Positions 1 to 8,499 of a stretch of DNA of 44,428 nucleotides are shown here, piece by piece. Position numbers and translations under genes: made by a program. How positions within the stretch are numbered: position 1 is the stretch's first letter; each line of letters begins with the position of its first letter. The stretch is from Thermoleophilia bacterium (lineage in GTDB: Bacteria; Actinomycetota; Thermoleophilia; Miltoncostaeales; Miltoncostaeaceae): NCBI GenBank assembly GCA_017882585.1, contig JADGPF010000076.1, positions 1-44,428 on the forward strand, in the 5' to 3' direction. A model generated the notes under the pieces. It was not told the DNA's origin and made no database searches. It was given only the letters and a program-made list of their open reading frames with translations.

Positions 1-48
1 CCCAAGCGGCGCACGCGCAAGGCCGCCCCGAAGGCCAGCGCGGAGTAG
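1..48 (+). CDS. C-terminal end of an upstream CDS (…PKRRTRKAAPKASAE*), basic Lys/Arg/Ala-rich tail, identity unknown
   Basis: Open frame 1 from the window edge to TAG at 46-48; hairpin immediately follows. Confidence 0.5.
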   Translation, partial: PKRRTRKAAPKASAE

Positions 49-58
49 CTCAGCCCAT

Positions 59-93
59 CACACCACCGGTCGGAACCACCGACCGGTGGTGTG
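59..93. terminator. Perfect 15-bp hairpin (CACACCACCGGTCGG-AACCA-CCGACCGGTGGTGTG), probable bidirectional terminator
   Basis: Inverted repeat 59-73/79-93 with 5-nt loop, between a + strand stop and the minus-strand msrA stop; no strong T-tract. Confidence 0.65.
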
Positions 94-101
94 GGCGTGG
101 A

Positions 102-779
102 CTATGTCGCCGGAGTGTCGGCGGGGGTCCCCGCCACGCCGACGCCAATTGGGCAGGTGACGCCGGTGCCGCCAAGACCGCAGTACCCGTTGGGCACCTT
201 CGACAGGTACTGCTGGTGGTACGGCTCGGCGTAGTAGAACGGGCCGGCGGGCACGATTTCCGTCGTGATCGCCCCGAACCCGGCAGCGCTCAGGCGCGCC
301 TGGTACGCCGCGCGCGACTGCTCGGCAGCCTGTCGCTGGACGTCGGAGAAGGTGTAGACCTCCGATCGATACTGCGTCCCAACGTCGTTGCCTTGGCGCA
401 TGCCCTGGGTGGGGTTGTGGTGCTCCCAAAACGCCTGTAGCAGCGCCTCGTAGCTAATCCGGGCCGGATCAAACGCAACCAAGACGACCTCATTGTGCCC
501 GGTCCGCCCCGAGCAGACCTCGTCATAGGTCGGGTTCGGCGTCACGCCCCCCGCGTAGCCGACGGCGGTCGTGATGACGCCCTCGAGCTGCCAAAAGACC
601 CGCTCGGCACCCCAGAAGCACCCCATCCCGAACATCGCGGTCTCCGAACCGGCCGGAAATGGACCGACGAGCGGGGTTCCCAGCACGTCGTGGACGGCAG
701 GCACCGGCATCGGATGGTCCCGTCCGGGCAGCGCCGACTCGGCGCTCGGCAGCTTGGTCTTGTCGCGAAAGAGTCCCAT
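102..779 (-). CDS. msrA: Peptide methionine sulfoxide reductase MsrA
   Basis: [11 protein letters not shown] active-site motif, [27 protein letters not shown]-terminus. Confidence 0.95.
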   Translation of the reverse strand: MGLFRDKTKLPSAESALPGRDHPMPVPAVHDVLGTPLVGPFPAGSETAMFGMGCFWGAERVFWQLEGVITTAVGYAGGVTPNPTYDEVCSGRTGHNEVVLVAFDPARISYEALLQAFWEHHNPTQGMRQGNDVGTQYRSEVYTFSDVQRQAAEQSRAAYQARLSAAGFGAITTEIVPAGPFYYAEPYHQQYLSKVPNGYCGLGGTGVTCPIGVGVAGTPADTPAT

Positions 780-884
780 TCTTCGACGCTAGCGGGCGAG
801 CCTCGGCGCGTCCAGACGGATCGGCACCAACCGACGTCGCGCGCCGGCGCCGCGATCACAAGCCGCACGCACCCCGACATTGAC

Positions 885-1301
885 CTACGGCTCGAGGATC
901 TCGACCGGCTCTTCGGTGACCGCGGATTCGGCCGGCTGGTCGCGCCGCAGACGGAACGCACGAATCTCCGGGGCATCCCGATCCGCCAGCGAGACGATCA
1001 GGTAGAGCGTCTGTCCGAAGAACGCGAGCTCGACGTCGGTCCGCGACGGGTACGCCGCCGATCGGGTATGCGAGTGATAGATCGCCAGTAGGTCCTCACC
1101 GGCGTCATCGATCGCGTCCATGAGCTGCATCTGTTGACGCGGGTCCATGACATACATGAACGGGCTCGCTTCGGTGTTCGTTGCCCGGTGCACCGAGGTC
1201 GCGACGCCGTGGCGGCCCCCGATCATCCCGCAGCATTCGTTGGGGAGGTCTGCGACCGCATGGGAGATCAGCTCGTCGGCGAGCTCGGGGGGGAGCCGCA
1301 C
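885..1301 (-). CDS. mec: JAMM/Mov34-family metalloprotease, Mec+ type (CysO-cysteine peptidase-like)
   Basis: NECCGMIGG and IYHSHTRSAAYPSRTDVELA (HxHxnD-type JAMM motif); GTG start at 1301 just after the cysM stop. Confidence 0.85.
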   Translation of the reverse strand: MRLPPELADELISHAVADLPNECCGMIGGRHGVATSVHRATNTEASPFMYVMDPRQQMQLMDAIDDAGEDLLAIYHSHTRSAAYPSRTDVELAFFGQTLYLIVSLADRDAPEIRAFRLRRDQPAESAVTEEPVEILEP

Positions 1302-1303
1302 GG

Positions 1304-2269
1304 CTACCAGAACAGCCCGCGTTCGAGGGTATCTTCGACATCGTCGAGATCGCCGGTCCAAATCCCGGCAGACAGGTACTTCCACCCCCCGTCGCACACG
1401 ATCCCGACGATCGTGCCGTGGTCCATCCGCGCGGCGAGACGGGCACACGTGTGGACAACGGCGCCCGAGGAGATGCCGGCGAAGATGCCCTCCTCGCTCG
1501 ACAGCCGGCGAGTCATCACCAGGGCGTCCCGATTGCCGACAAGCAGCTTGCGGTCCAAGCGCGAGAGGTCGAGGATCGGGGGGACGAAGCCGTCGTCCAG
1601 GCTGCGTAGGCCACTCACCGGATCGCCCTGCAGCGGCTCGCAGGCGACGACCTGGATCTCCGGGCGATGCTCCTTCAGGCGCGCCGAGCAGCCCATCAGG
1701 GTGCCACCGGTGCCCAGACCCGCGACGAAGACGTCCAGCTCGGGACAGTCCCGGATGATCTCGGCCGCGGTCCCTTCATAGTGGGCGCGTGGGTTCGCCG
1801 GGTTGCCGTACTGGAACGGCATGAACACGCCGTTCTCCGCGGCGAGGCGCTTGGCGACCTCGACGGCCCCGTTCGACCCGAACTCGCCATCAGTCGGCAC
1901 GATCTCGGCGCCGTAGAGCCGCAGCAGCGCCGTGCGCTCCTCGGTGACATTCTCGGGCATCACCGCGACGAGCCGGTATCCCTTGACCCGACAGATCATG
2001 GCGAGGGCGATACCGGTGTTGCCCGATGTCGGCTCCATGATCGTGTCGCCACGCGAGATCAGACCGCGGCGCTCGGCATCGTCGATCAGCGATTGGGCGG
2101 TGCGGTCCTTGATCGAACCGGTCGGGTTGTGGCTCTCGAGCTTGACGAGAATGCGCACTCGAGGATTGGGAGAAACATGCGACAACTCGACCATCGGCGT
2201 GTTGCCGATGGTCCCGAGCACGTCGGACGCGATCGGCACCGTCGTGGGGATGCCGAGTTCAGGGCTCAT
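1304..2269 (-). CDS. cysM: PLP-dependent cysteine synthase, CysM type
   Basis: IGNTPMVEL, LESHNPTGSIKDRTA (PLP Lys), EPTSGNTGIALA, GLGTGGTLMG, SSGA. Confidence 0.92.
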   Translation of the reverse strand: MSPELGIPTTVPIASDVLGTIGNTPMVELSHVSPNPRVRILVKLESHNPTGSIKDRTAQSLIDDAERRGLISRGDTIMEPTSGNTGIALAMICRVKGYRLVAVMPENVTEERTALLRLYGAEIVPTDGEFGSNGAVEVAKRLAAENGVFMPFQYGNPANPRAHYEGTAAEIIRDCPELDVFVAGLGTGGTLMGCSARLKEHRPEIQVVACEPLQGDPVSGLRSLDDGFVPPILDLSRLDRKLLVGNRDALVMTRRLSSEEGIFAGISSGAVVHTCARLAARMDHGTIVGIVCDGGWKYLSAGIWTGDLDDVEDTLERGLFW

Positions 2270-2278
2270 TGACGTGCG

Positions 2279-2566
2279 CTAGCGCGCCGCCGACGCGCCG
2301 CCGGCCATCGCCGGGAGGATCAGGAGGGTGTCGCTCTCGCCGACAGGGGTGTCGAGCCACTCCTGCAGCCGGACATCCTCGTCGTTGACGTAGATGTTGA
2401 CGAACCGGTGCAGCTCGCCGTCGTCCGAGACCAGTTGGCTTCGGACTTCGGGGTGGGCCGAGTAGAGCGCCTCGAGCACCTCAGAGACCGTCGACCCGGG
2501 CACGGAAAGCTCCCGCACTCCGCCGACGGCGGCCCGCAGGACGGGCGGCACACGAACCGTACTCAC
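2279..2566 (-). CDS. cysO: Ubiquitin-like sulfur carrier protein (CysO/MoaD/ThiS type) with residues after the diglycine
   Basis: 95 aa, ends …LLILPAMAGGASAAR*; GTG start overlaps upstream TGA (GTGA); sits between E1 and cysM. Confidence 0.85.
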   Translation of the reverse strand: MSTVRVPPVLRAAVGGVRELSVPGSTVSEVLEALYSAHPEVRSQLVSDDGELHRFVNIYVNDEDVRLQEWLDTPVGESDTLLILPAMAGGASAAR

Positions 2567-3750
2567 GCGTGCACCGCCTCGGGGTGACGTCCGACCCCCG
2601 CGCACCAGGCGTCGTAGTCGCGGAACTCCAACTGCGCATCCGGCCCGCAGCCCGGGCAGTTCGGGTCGCGCCGGACCTTCAGTTCGGTAAATGACATGCC
2701 CAGCGCGTCGTAGACGAGCAGGCGCCCGGACAGCGTGTCGCCGATGCCCAGGATGACCTTGATCGCCTCGTTGGCCTGGATGTTGCCCATCACCCCGCAG
2801 AGGACCCCAAGCACCCCCGCCTCGCCGCACGACGGGGCGAGATCCGGCGGCGGCGGCTCCGGAAACAGGCACCGGTAGCACGGCCCCTCATACGGTATGA
2901 ACACCGACGCGTGACCCTCGAAGCGCAGGATGCTCGCGTGCACCAGCGGCGTACGCGTCATCAGCGCGGCATCGGCCAGCAAGTAGCGCGTCGGGAAGTT
3001 GTCCGCGCCGTCGACGATCACGTCGTAGTCGGCGATGATGTCAAGCACGTTGTCCCGGTTGATGCGCGTCGCGTGGACGTTGACCTTCACGTCCGGGTTG
3101 AGGGCCTCGATCGCGATCTTCGCCGACTCCGCCTTCAGCATCCCCACCCGGTCGGTGGTGTGGATGATCTGCCGCTGCAGGTTGCTGGCGTCGACCACGT
3201 CGTCGTCGACCAGACCGATGGTCCCGACGCCCGCGGCAGCCAGGTAGTACGCCGCCGGGGATCCGAGGCCGCCCGCGCCGATCAACAGCGCCTTGGCGCC
3301 GAGCAGCTTGAGCTGGCCCGCTTCCCCGACCTCCGGGATCAGGGTGTGGCGGCTGTAGCGCGCACGCTGCTGCGGGGTCAGCGTCTGCGGGACGACATAG
3401 TCGTGACCGGACTGCTTCCACCGCGTAAAGCCGCCCGCCAGGCTCTCGACGTGCTCATACCCCATCTCTCGCACGTTGCGCCCCGCGAGCAGCGAGCGGA
3501 AGCCGCCTGCACACACCAGCACGATGGGCTGGTCGGGGGTGGCGACGCCGGCGATTCGGCTCTCGAGATACCCTCGAGGGACGTGCACCGCACCGGGGAT
3601 GTGCCCTTCATCCCATTCGGACTGCTCGCGGACATCGATGAGCACCGGCGGTGCGCCGTCGCCGCCGAGCCGGTCGGCCAGTTCGGCAACCTGCACCTCT
3701 GGGATCTCAGCCCGGGCTGCAGCGAGAAGGTCCTGATAGGTCTGAGCCAT
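2563..3750 (-). CDS. moeZ: Rhodanese–MoeB/ThiF-type adenylyltransferase (MoeZ-like E1; rhodanese domain N-terminal)
   Basis: N-terminal rhodanese loop VCAGGFRS; ThiF GAGGLGSPAAYYLAAAGVG, DNFPTRYLLAD, CYRCLFPEPPPP, NCPGCG. Confidence 0.92.
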   Translation of the reverse strand: MAQTYQDLLAAARAEIPEVQVAELADRLGGDGAPPVLIDVREQSEWDEGHIPGAVHVPRGYLESRIAGVATPDQPIVLVCAGGFRSLLAGRNVREMGYEHVESLAGGFTRWKQSGHDYVVPQTLTPQQRARYSRHTLIPEVGEAGQLKLLGAKALLIGAGGLGSPAAYYLAAAGVGTIGLVDDDVVDASNLQRQIIHTTDRVGMLKAESAKIAIEALNPDVKVNVHATRINRDNVLDIIADYDVIVDGADNFPTRYLLADAALMTRTPLVHASILRFEGHASVFIPYEGPCYRCLFPEPPPPDLAPSCGEAGVLGVLCGVMGNIQANEAIKVILGIGDTLSGRLLVYDALGMSFTELKVRRDPNCPGCGPDAQLEFRDYDAWCAGVGRHPEAVHA

Positions 3751-3785
3751 CTGCGTCTCCAGTAGCGGTGGCGGAAGAGACAGAA

Positions 3786-3800
3786 AATACCGCGGGTATT
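3786..3800. promoter_or_regulatory. Inverted repeat AATACC-GCG-GGTATT, candidate operator in the divergent promoter of the cysteine locus
   Basis: 6+6 bp perfect dyad; minus-strand TATAAT at 3798-3803 and plus-strand TAGACT at 3802-3807 abut or overlap it. Confidence 0.5.
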
Positions 3801-3845
3801 ATAGACTTTTCTTCATCCCCGCAGGGCGCCTACGCTGTGCGGGAC

Positions 3846-4124
3846 ATGACACGGGCACCAATCCCCAAGAGTGCGTTCGCGAACGCCGATGGACGCGTCC
3901 GCTGCCCCACCCCCGACTGCTGGGGGGATCTGCTGATGTTTCCGACAGGTGAACGGGATGCCGAGGGGGTGCCCGCCTTCCAGCCATATACCGCGTGTCC
4001 GCTGTGCGGAACCGTGTTTGACATCGAACAGGACATGAATGACCGGGATCTCTTTCTCAGGGTGGCCTGGCTACGGGCCAACCCCTGGCATGAGCCGGAT
4101 GCTCCGATCCCGAACGCATCGTAG
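3846..4124 (+). CDS. Small zinc-ribbon-like hypothetical protein (92 aa)
   Basis: Two Cys pairs (CPTPDC … CPLC); ATG 3846; divergent from moeZ. Confidence 0.7.
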   Translation: MTRAPIPKSAFANADGRVRCPTPDCWGDLLMFPTGERDAEGVPAFQPYTACPLCGTVFDIEQDMNDRDLFLRVAWLRANPWHEPDAPIPNAS

Positions 4125-4157
4125 CCGGTCGGCCGCGCGCGCGACTCGAGCTTCGGG

Positions 4158-4385
4158 TTACTCGAATTCGCCGAACAGCGGTCCGAACAGGGCAGCCCAT
4201 CGTCCGGGCGTCATCCCGAGCTGCGCGGGGCCCGCGGCGCGCGCGAGATCATCGAGGTCCCGGAACTCGGCGTCCGCGTCGACGCGCCCGGCAAGGAGCA
4301 CCGCCACACGCGGCTCGAGTCCGGCCGACGTGGCCTGCGCAATGATGTCGACGCCGGTCAGCGGGCGGTCGTAGGTTCCGTCCAT
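4158..4385 (-). CDS. Hypothetical protein (75 aa)
   Basis: ORF in the gap between the zinc-ribbon gene and rarA; plausible composition, no recognised motif. Confidence 0.4.
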   Translation of the reverse strand: MDGTYDRPLTGVDIIAQATSAGLEPRVAVLLAGRVDADAEFRDLDDLARAAGPAQLGMTPGRWAALFGPLFGEFE

Positions 4386-4503
4386 GCCCTGATGTTACGA
4401 CGTCCCTGATGCCGCCCGAGGCGCATGCCATCGTGTGGGCCATGCAGCCGAGCGTCGCGCGTGAGTCCGGGCGAACCCCGTCGCCGATCAGCGGCGAGGT
4501 CGC

Positions 4504-5856
4504 ATGATGGCCACGCCGGGTGGACCTCCTCCCGGTGAGGACCTGTTCGGCGACCTTGTCGGACAGCGGCTCGCGACGGCCGGCCCGCTTGCGGCACGCA
4601 TGCGCCCGAGCGAGGCGTCCGAGCTCGTCGGACAGCACGCGCTTCTCGGCACTGACGGGTTCCTCGGGCGGGCGATCGCCGAGGATCGGGTCCCGTCGCT
4701 GATCCTCTATGGCCCTCCCGGATCCGGCAAGACGACCATCGCGCGGATCATCGCGAGCTCAACCCGCGCGCAGTTCGTCGAGCTGTCCGCGACGCAGGCG
4801 AGCATCGCCGATGTGCGCGCGGCGCTGGCGCAAGCACGGGACCGCCTTGCCGGCGGCGGGCGTACCGTGCTGTTCATCGACGAGATTCATCGGTTCAACA
4901 AGGGCCAGCAGGACGCGCTGCTCCCGGCCGTCGAGAATGGGATCGTCACCCTTGTCGGCGCCACGACCGAAAACCCGTACTACGAGGTCAACTCCGCACT
5001 GATCTCCCGGATGCGGGTCATGGTGCTCGAACGGCTGGCCGACCCCGACCTGCAGCTGCTGCTCGAGCGCGCGCTGACAGATCCGCGCGGCCTGGGCGAC
5101 CGCGTCAGGCTGGACGACGACGCTCGCGCCGCGATCGTCGTGCGCGCCAACGGCGATGCGCGATCGGCGCTGAACCTGCTCGAAGCCGCGGCACTCGCGA
5201 CGCCCGACCGCCAGACGATCACCCTCTCCGTGGTCGAAGGCGCGGCCGGCGGTCGTGCGATCCCCTACGACCGATCCGGCGACGCGCACTACGACACGAT
5301 CTCGGCATTCATCAAGTCCGTACGCGGCAGCGACCCCGACGCGGCGATCTACTACCTGGCGGTGATGATCGCCGGCGGCGAGGACCCGAAGTTCATCGCG
5401 CGCCGGATCGTCGTCGCCGCGAGCGAGGACGTGGGCAACGCGGACCCGCAGGCGCTGGTGGTCGCGACCGCGGCCGCGCGTGCCGTCGAATTCGTCGGCC
5501 TACCCGAATGCCGCATCAACCTCGCCCAGGCGACGATCTACCTCGCGCTGGCCCCGAAATCGGACGCAAGCTACCGGGCCGTCGACGCGGCGCTGGACCA
5601 TATCGACCGCCACGGCCCCCAACGGCCGCCTGTGGCGTTGCGCGACGCCAGCCGACCCAACGCGCGACACTTCGGGCACGGCGAGGGGTACCAGAACCCG
5701 CACCGGTCCCGGGACGGGGTGCTCGACGAGTCGTTGCTGCCCGATGAGCTCACCGGGCAGCGATTCTTCCATGCCGGTCCACGCGGCGTCGAGGCGAACC
5801 GTGCCGAGCGGCTCGCCGCGCTACGCGGGCCCGACGACGCGCCGACCCCCTTCTAG
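4504..5856 (+). CDS. rarA: Replication-associated recombination protein A (RarA/MgsA), AAA+ ATPase
   Basis: [56 protein letters not shown]. Confidence 0.95.
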   Translation: MMATPGGPPPGEDLFGDLVGQRLATAGPLAARMRPSEASELVGQHALLGTDGFLGRAIAEDRVPSLILYGPPGSGKTTIARIIASSTRAQFVELSATQASIADVRAALAQARDRLAGGGRTVLFIDEIHRFNKGQQDALLPAVENGIVTLVGATTENPYYEVNSALISRMRVMVLERLADPDLQLLLERALTDPRGLGDRVRLDDDARAAIVVRANGDARSALNLLEAAALATPDRQTITLSVVEGAAGGRAIPYDRSGDAHYDTISAFIKSVRGSDPDAAIYYLAVMIAGGEDPKFIARRIVVAASEDVGNADPQALVVATAAARAVEFVGLPECRINLAQATIYLALAPKSDASYRAVDAALDHIDRHGPQRPPVALRDASRPNARHFGHGEGYQNPHRSRDGVLDESLLPDELTGQRFFHAGPRGVEANRAERLAALRGPDDAPTPF

Positions 5857-5898
5857 CGCCGCGCCCACAGCCGCTTGTGCGTCGGGTACCGTGAAACC

Positions 5899-6357
5899 AT
5901 GACCTCGTCTGATGACCTCGCCGCGCGCCTCGACGCCGACGCCACGCAGGCGCTGCGGGACGGCGACAAGCTGCGGCTGTCAGTGCTCCGACGCGCCCGG
6001 GCGGATTTCAAGAACGCCGAGATCGATGCCCGCGGCACCGACGCCGCCCCTGACGCGGTCCGGGTACTGCAGGGGTTGGCCAAGCGCCATCGGGAGTCGA
6101 TCGCGCAGTTCACCGCAGGCGGCCGCCAGGATCTGGTCGACCAGGAGACGGCCGAGTTGGCCATCGTTGAGGAGTACCTGCCGGCCCAGGCATCCGACGC
6201 CGAAATCGAGGCGGTGGTGCGGCAGGTCATCGCCGACGCCGGGATCAACGACCCCAAGCAGCTCGGCAAGGTGATGCGCCCCGCGCTCGAGCAGCTCGGC
6301 GCCGGCGCCGATGGCGGCCGGGTACGCGCAATCGCCCAGCAGGTGCTCGGCGGGTGA
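5899..6357 (+). CDS. GatB/YqeY domain protein
   Basis: QEtAELAIVEEYLPAQASDAEIEAVV, ADAGINDPKQLGKVMRPALEQLGAGADGGRVRAIA. Confidence 0.9.
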   Translation: MTSSDDLAARLDADATQALRDGDKLRLSVLRRARADFKNAEIDARGTDAAPDAVRVLQGLAKRHRESIAQFTAGGRQDLVDQETAELAIVEEYLPAQASDAEIEAVVRQVIADAGINDPKQLGKVMRPALEQLGAGADGGRVRAIAQQVLGG

Positions 6358-6869
6358 GGACCGGCCGGCTGCCACGCGGGGTCGTTCCCGTCACGCCCGA
6401 TTCGGGCCAGGAATCGGTCTGGGACTACCCCCGTCCACCGCGCCTGGAGCCGAGCGACAAACACGTCGTTGTTGTCCTCGGTGGCCAGGTCATCGCCGAT
6501 TCCCGGCGCACGTTCCGGGTTCTCGAAACCAGCCATCCGCCCGGGTACTACATCCCGCTCTCCGACTGGCATCCGGGCGCGTTGGTCCCCGTCGCAGGTT
6601 CGAGCGTGTGCGAGTGGAAGGGCGCGGCCCGGTACTTCGATGTCCACGGCGGCGGCGCGACCGCCCCCCGCGGCGCGTGGGGATATCCGAGCCCCGCGCA
6701 GGCCTTCGCCGCCCTCGCGGATTGCGCGTCGGTATACCCTGCGCTGATGGACCGCTGCGAGCTCGACGGCGTCGCGGTCGAACCGCAGGAGGGCGAGTTC
6801 TACGGTGGCTGGCTCACCCCGGACATCGTCGGGCCGTGTAAGGGCGCCCCCGGAACATGGGGCTGGTAA
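6354..6869 (+). CDS. DUF427 domain protein
   Basis: VWDYPRPPRLEPS, VIADSRRTFRVLETSHPPGYYIP, CEWKGAARYFDV; GTGA overlap with the upstream gene. Confidence 0.85.
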   Translation: MRTGRLPRGVVPVTPDSGQESVWDYPRPPRLEPSDKHVVVVLGGQVIADSRRTFRVLETSHPPGYYIPLSDWHPGALVPVAGSSVCEWKGAARYFDVHGGGATAPRGAWGYPSPAQAFAALADCASVYPALMDRCELDGVAVEPQEGEFYGGWLTPDIVGPCKGAPGTWGW

Positions 6870-6873
6870 GGCG

Positions 6874-8499
6874 ATGACCGCCCAGGACCCGGTGGGGGCC
6901 CGCGCGGTGGCCACCGATCTCACCGACGCCGATCGCGCGCTGCTGGCGCCCTACGTCACCGAAACGACCGGTCCGGTGTTCGCGCTGACGAACCTGCCCG
7001 AGACCGTCAAGGGCGCCCTGTTTGCACGCTATTCGCGCAGCCCGAAATCGCTACGCAGACTCCTCGTCGATGAGTTCCTGACGGACGGGGGCGCGATTGC
7101 GACCGGTGCGGGGCCAGGCCAGGCCCAGGCCGATGCGCTGTATCAGCGGGTCTTGGCCGATTATGGGGACGACTCGGTCGCCCAACTGGGCGGTGCGCAT
7201 GTCGCAGTTGAAGGCGCATCGAACATCCTGACCAAGCTGCTCCAGTGGGGCCGGCTGGCGAGCTACCTCGAGCAATCAACACGGTATATCGCCTATACCG
7301 ATCGCCCTGGCGGCCAGTGGCGCTATTACACCCCACCTGACGTCGCAGCCCATCCGGAGGTCGGGCCCGCCTACAGCCGGACGCTCGACCGGGCATTCGC
7401 ATCGTACGCGCAGATGATTCCGGTCTTGATCGCCTACTGGGATGCGCACGTGCCCACCGACGACGCGCCGGCCGCGGCACGCCAACGCGCGGTACGCGCC
7501 CGAGCGCTCGACAGCCTGCGCGGGCTGCTGCCCGCCGCGACACGGTCGAACGTGGGCATCTTCGCGTCCGGCCAGGCGTTCGAGGCCCTGCTGGTGCGCC
7601 TGATCGCCCATCCGTTGCCCGAGGCGCGCGAGGCCGGCGAGCGCATCCTTTCCCAACTGCGCCTGGTAATCCCCGCGTTCTTGACGCGCGTCGACCGTCC
7701 CGACCGTGGGCTGCGTCACGCCCAGTACCTGCGCGACACCGAGGACGCGACGGCGGAAGTGGCCCGCACGACGCTGGGGCACGCCGATCACGGGTCGTCG
7801 GGGACCCGTGTGCGCCTACTCGAATGGGATCGCGACGGCGAGGCCCGCGTCATCGCCCACGCGCTGTGGACCGCATCGGACCGCGGCTATGACGAGGTCC
7901 GCGCGGTCGTCGACAGAATGACTGCCGCCGACCGGGCCCGGGCGCTTGGCGCGTATACGGGCGATCGCAGCGACCGCCGCTACAAGCCCGGACGTGCGCT
8001 CGAGACAACCACGTATACGTTCGAGATCGTGTGCGACTATGGGGCGTATCGAGACCTGCAGCGACACCGGATGCTCACGCTCCAGGCCCAGCCACTGGGT
8101 GTCGCGCTCGGGTGGTCGCTGCCTGAGGAAGTCTCCGAGGCGGGCTGTGGCGATCTCTACGCCCAAGTCATGTCCGACAGCGGCGTGCTCTATGAGCAGC
8201 TGGCAGCGACAGTGCCCCTCGCCGGACCATACGCGGTCAGCCTCGCCCACCGCATTCGGTTCGTGATGGTGATCAACGCCCGGGAGGCAATGCATCTGAT
8301 CGAGTTGCGCAGCCAACCGCAGGGTCATATCGCGTATCGGGACGTCGCGCAGCAGATGCATCAGCGCATCCGCGAGGTCGGCCATACTGCGATTGCCGAC
8401 ATGATGCAGTTCGTCGATCACTCCACGCCGACGGCCGGTCGGCTGGCAGCGGAGCGGCGGTTAGAGCAGCGACGCACAGGTGATCGCAATGCCCGATAG
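6874..8499 (+). CDS. Two-domain ThyX-like (FAD-dependent thymidylate synthase family) protein, degenerate motifs
   Basis: N-half VEGASNILTKLLQWGRLASYLEQSTRYIAY; C-half TYTFEIVCDYGAYRDLQRHRMLTLQAQPLG and INAREAMHLIELRSQPQGHIAYRDVAQQM; ATG 6874. Confidence 0.85.
   Translation: MTAQDPVGARAVATDLTDADRALLAPYVTETTGPVFALTNLPETVKGALFARYSRSPKSLRRLLVDEFLTDGGAIATGAGPGQAQADALYQRVLADYGDDSVAQLGGAHVAVEGASNILTKLLQWGRLASYLEQSTRYIAYTDRPGGQWRYYTPPDVAAHPEVGPAYSRTLDRAFASYAQMIPVLIAYWDAHVPTDDAPAAARQRAVRARALDSLRGLLPAATRSNVGIFASGQAFEALLVRLIAHPLPEAREAGERILSQLRLVIPAFLTRVDRPDRGLRHAQYLRDTEDATAEVARTTLGHADHGSSGTRVRLLEWDRDGEARVIAHALWTASDRGYDEVRAVVDRMTAADRARALGAYTGDRSDRRYKPGRALETTTYTFEIVCDYGAYRDLQRHRMLTLQAQPLGVALGWSLPEEVSEAGCGDLYAQVMSDSGVLYEQLAATVPLAGPYAVSLAHRIRFVMVINAREAMHLIELRSQPQGHIAYRDVAQQMHQRIREVGHTAIADMMQFVDHSTPTAGRLAAERRLEQRRTGDRNAR

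Noticed and set aside
6590-6615. GGTTCGAGC resembling a tRNA T-loop
   Set aside because: Inside the DUF427 CDS with no acceptor/anticodon arm complementarity; no tRNA supported anywhere in the window.
5853-6923. 356-aa minus-strand ORF opposite YqeY/DUF427
   Set aside because: Antisense to two recognised domains and compositionally a mirror frame.
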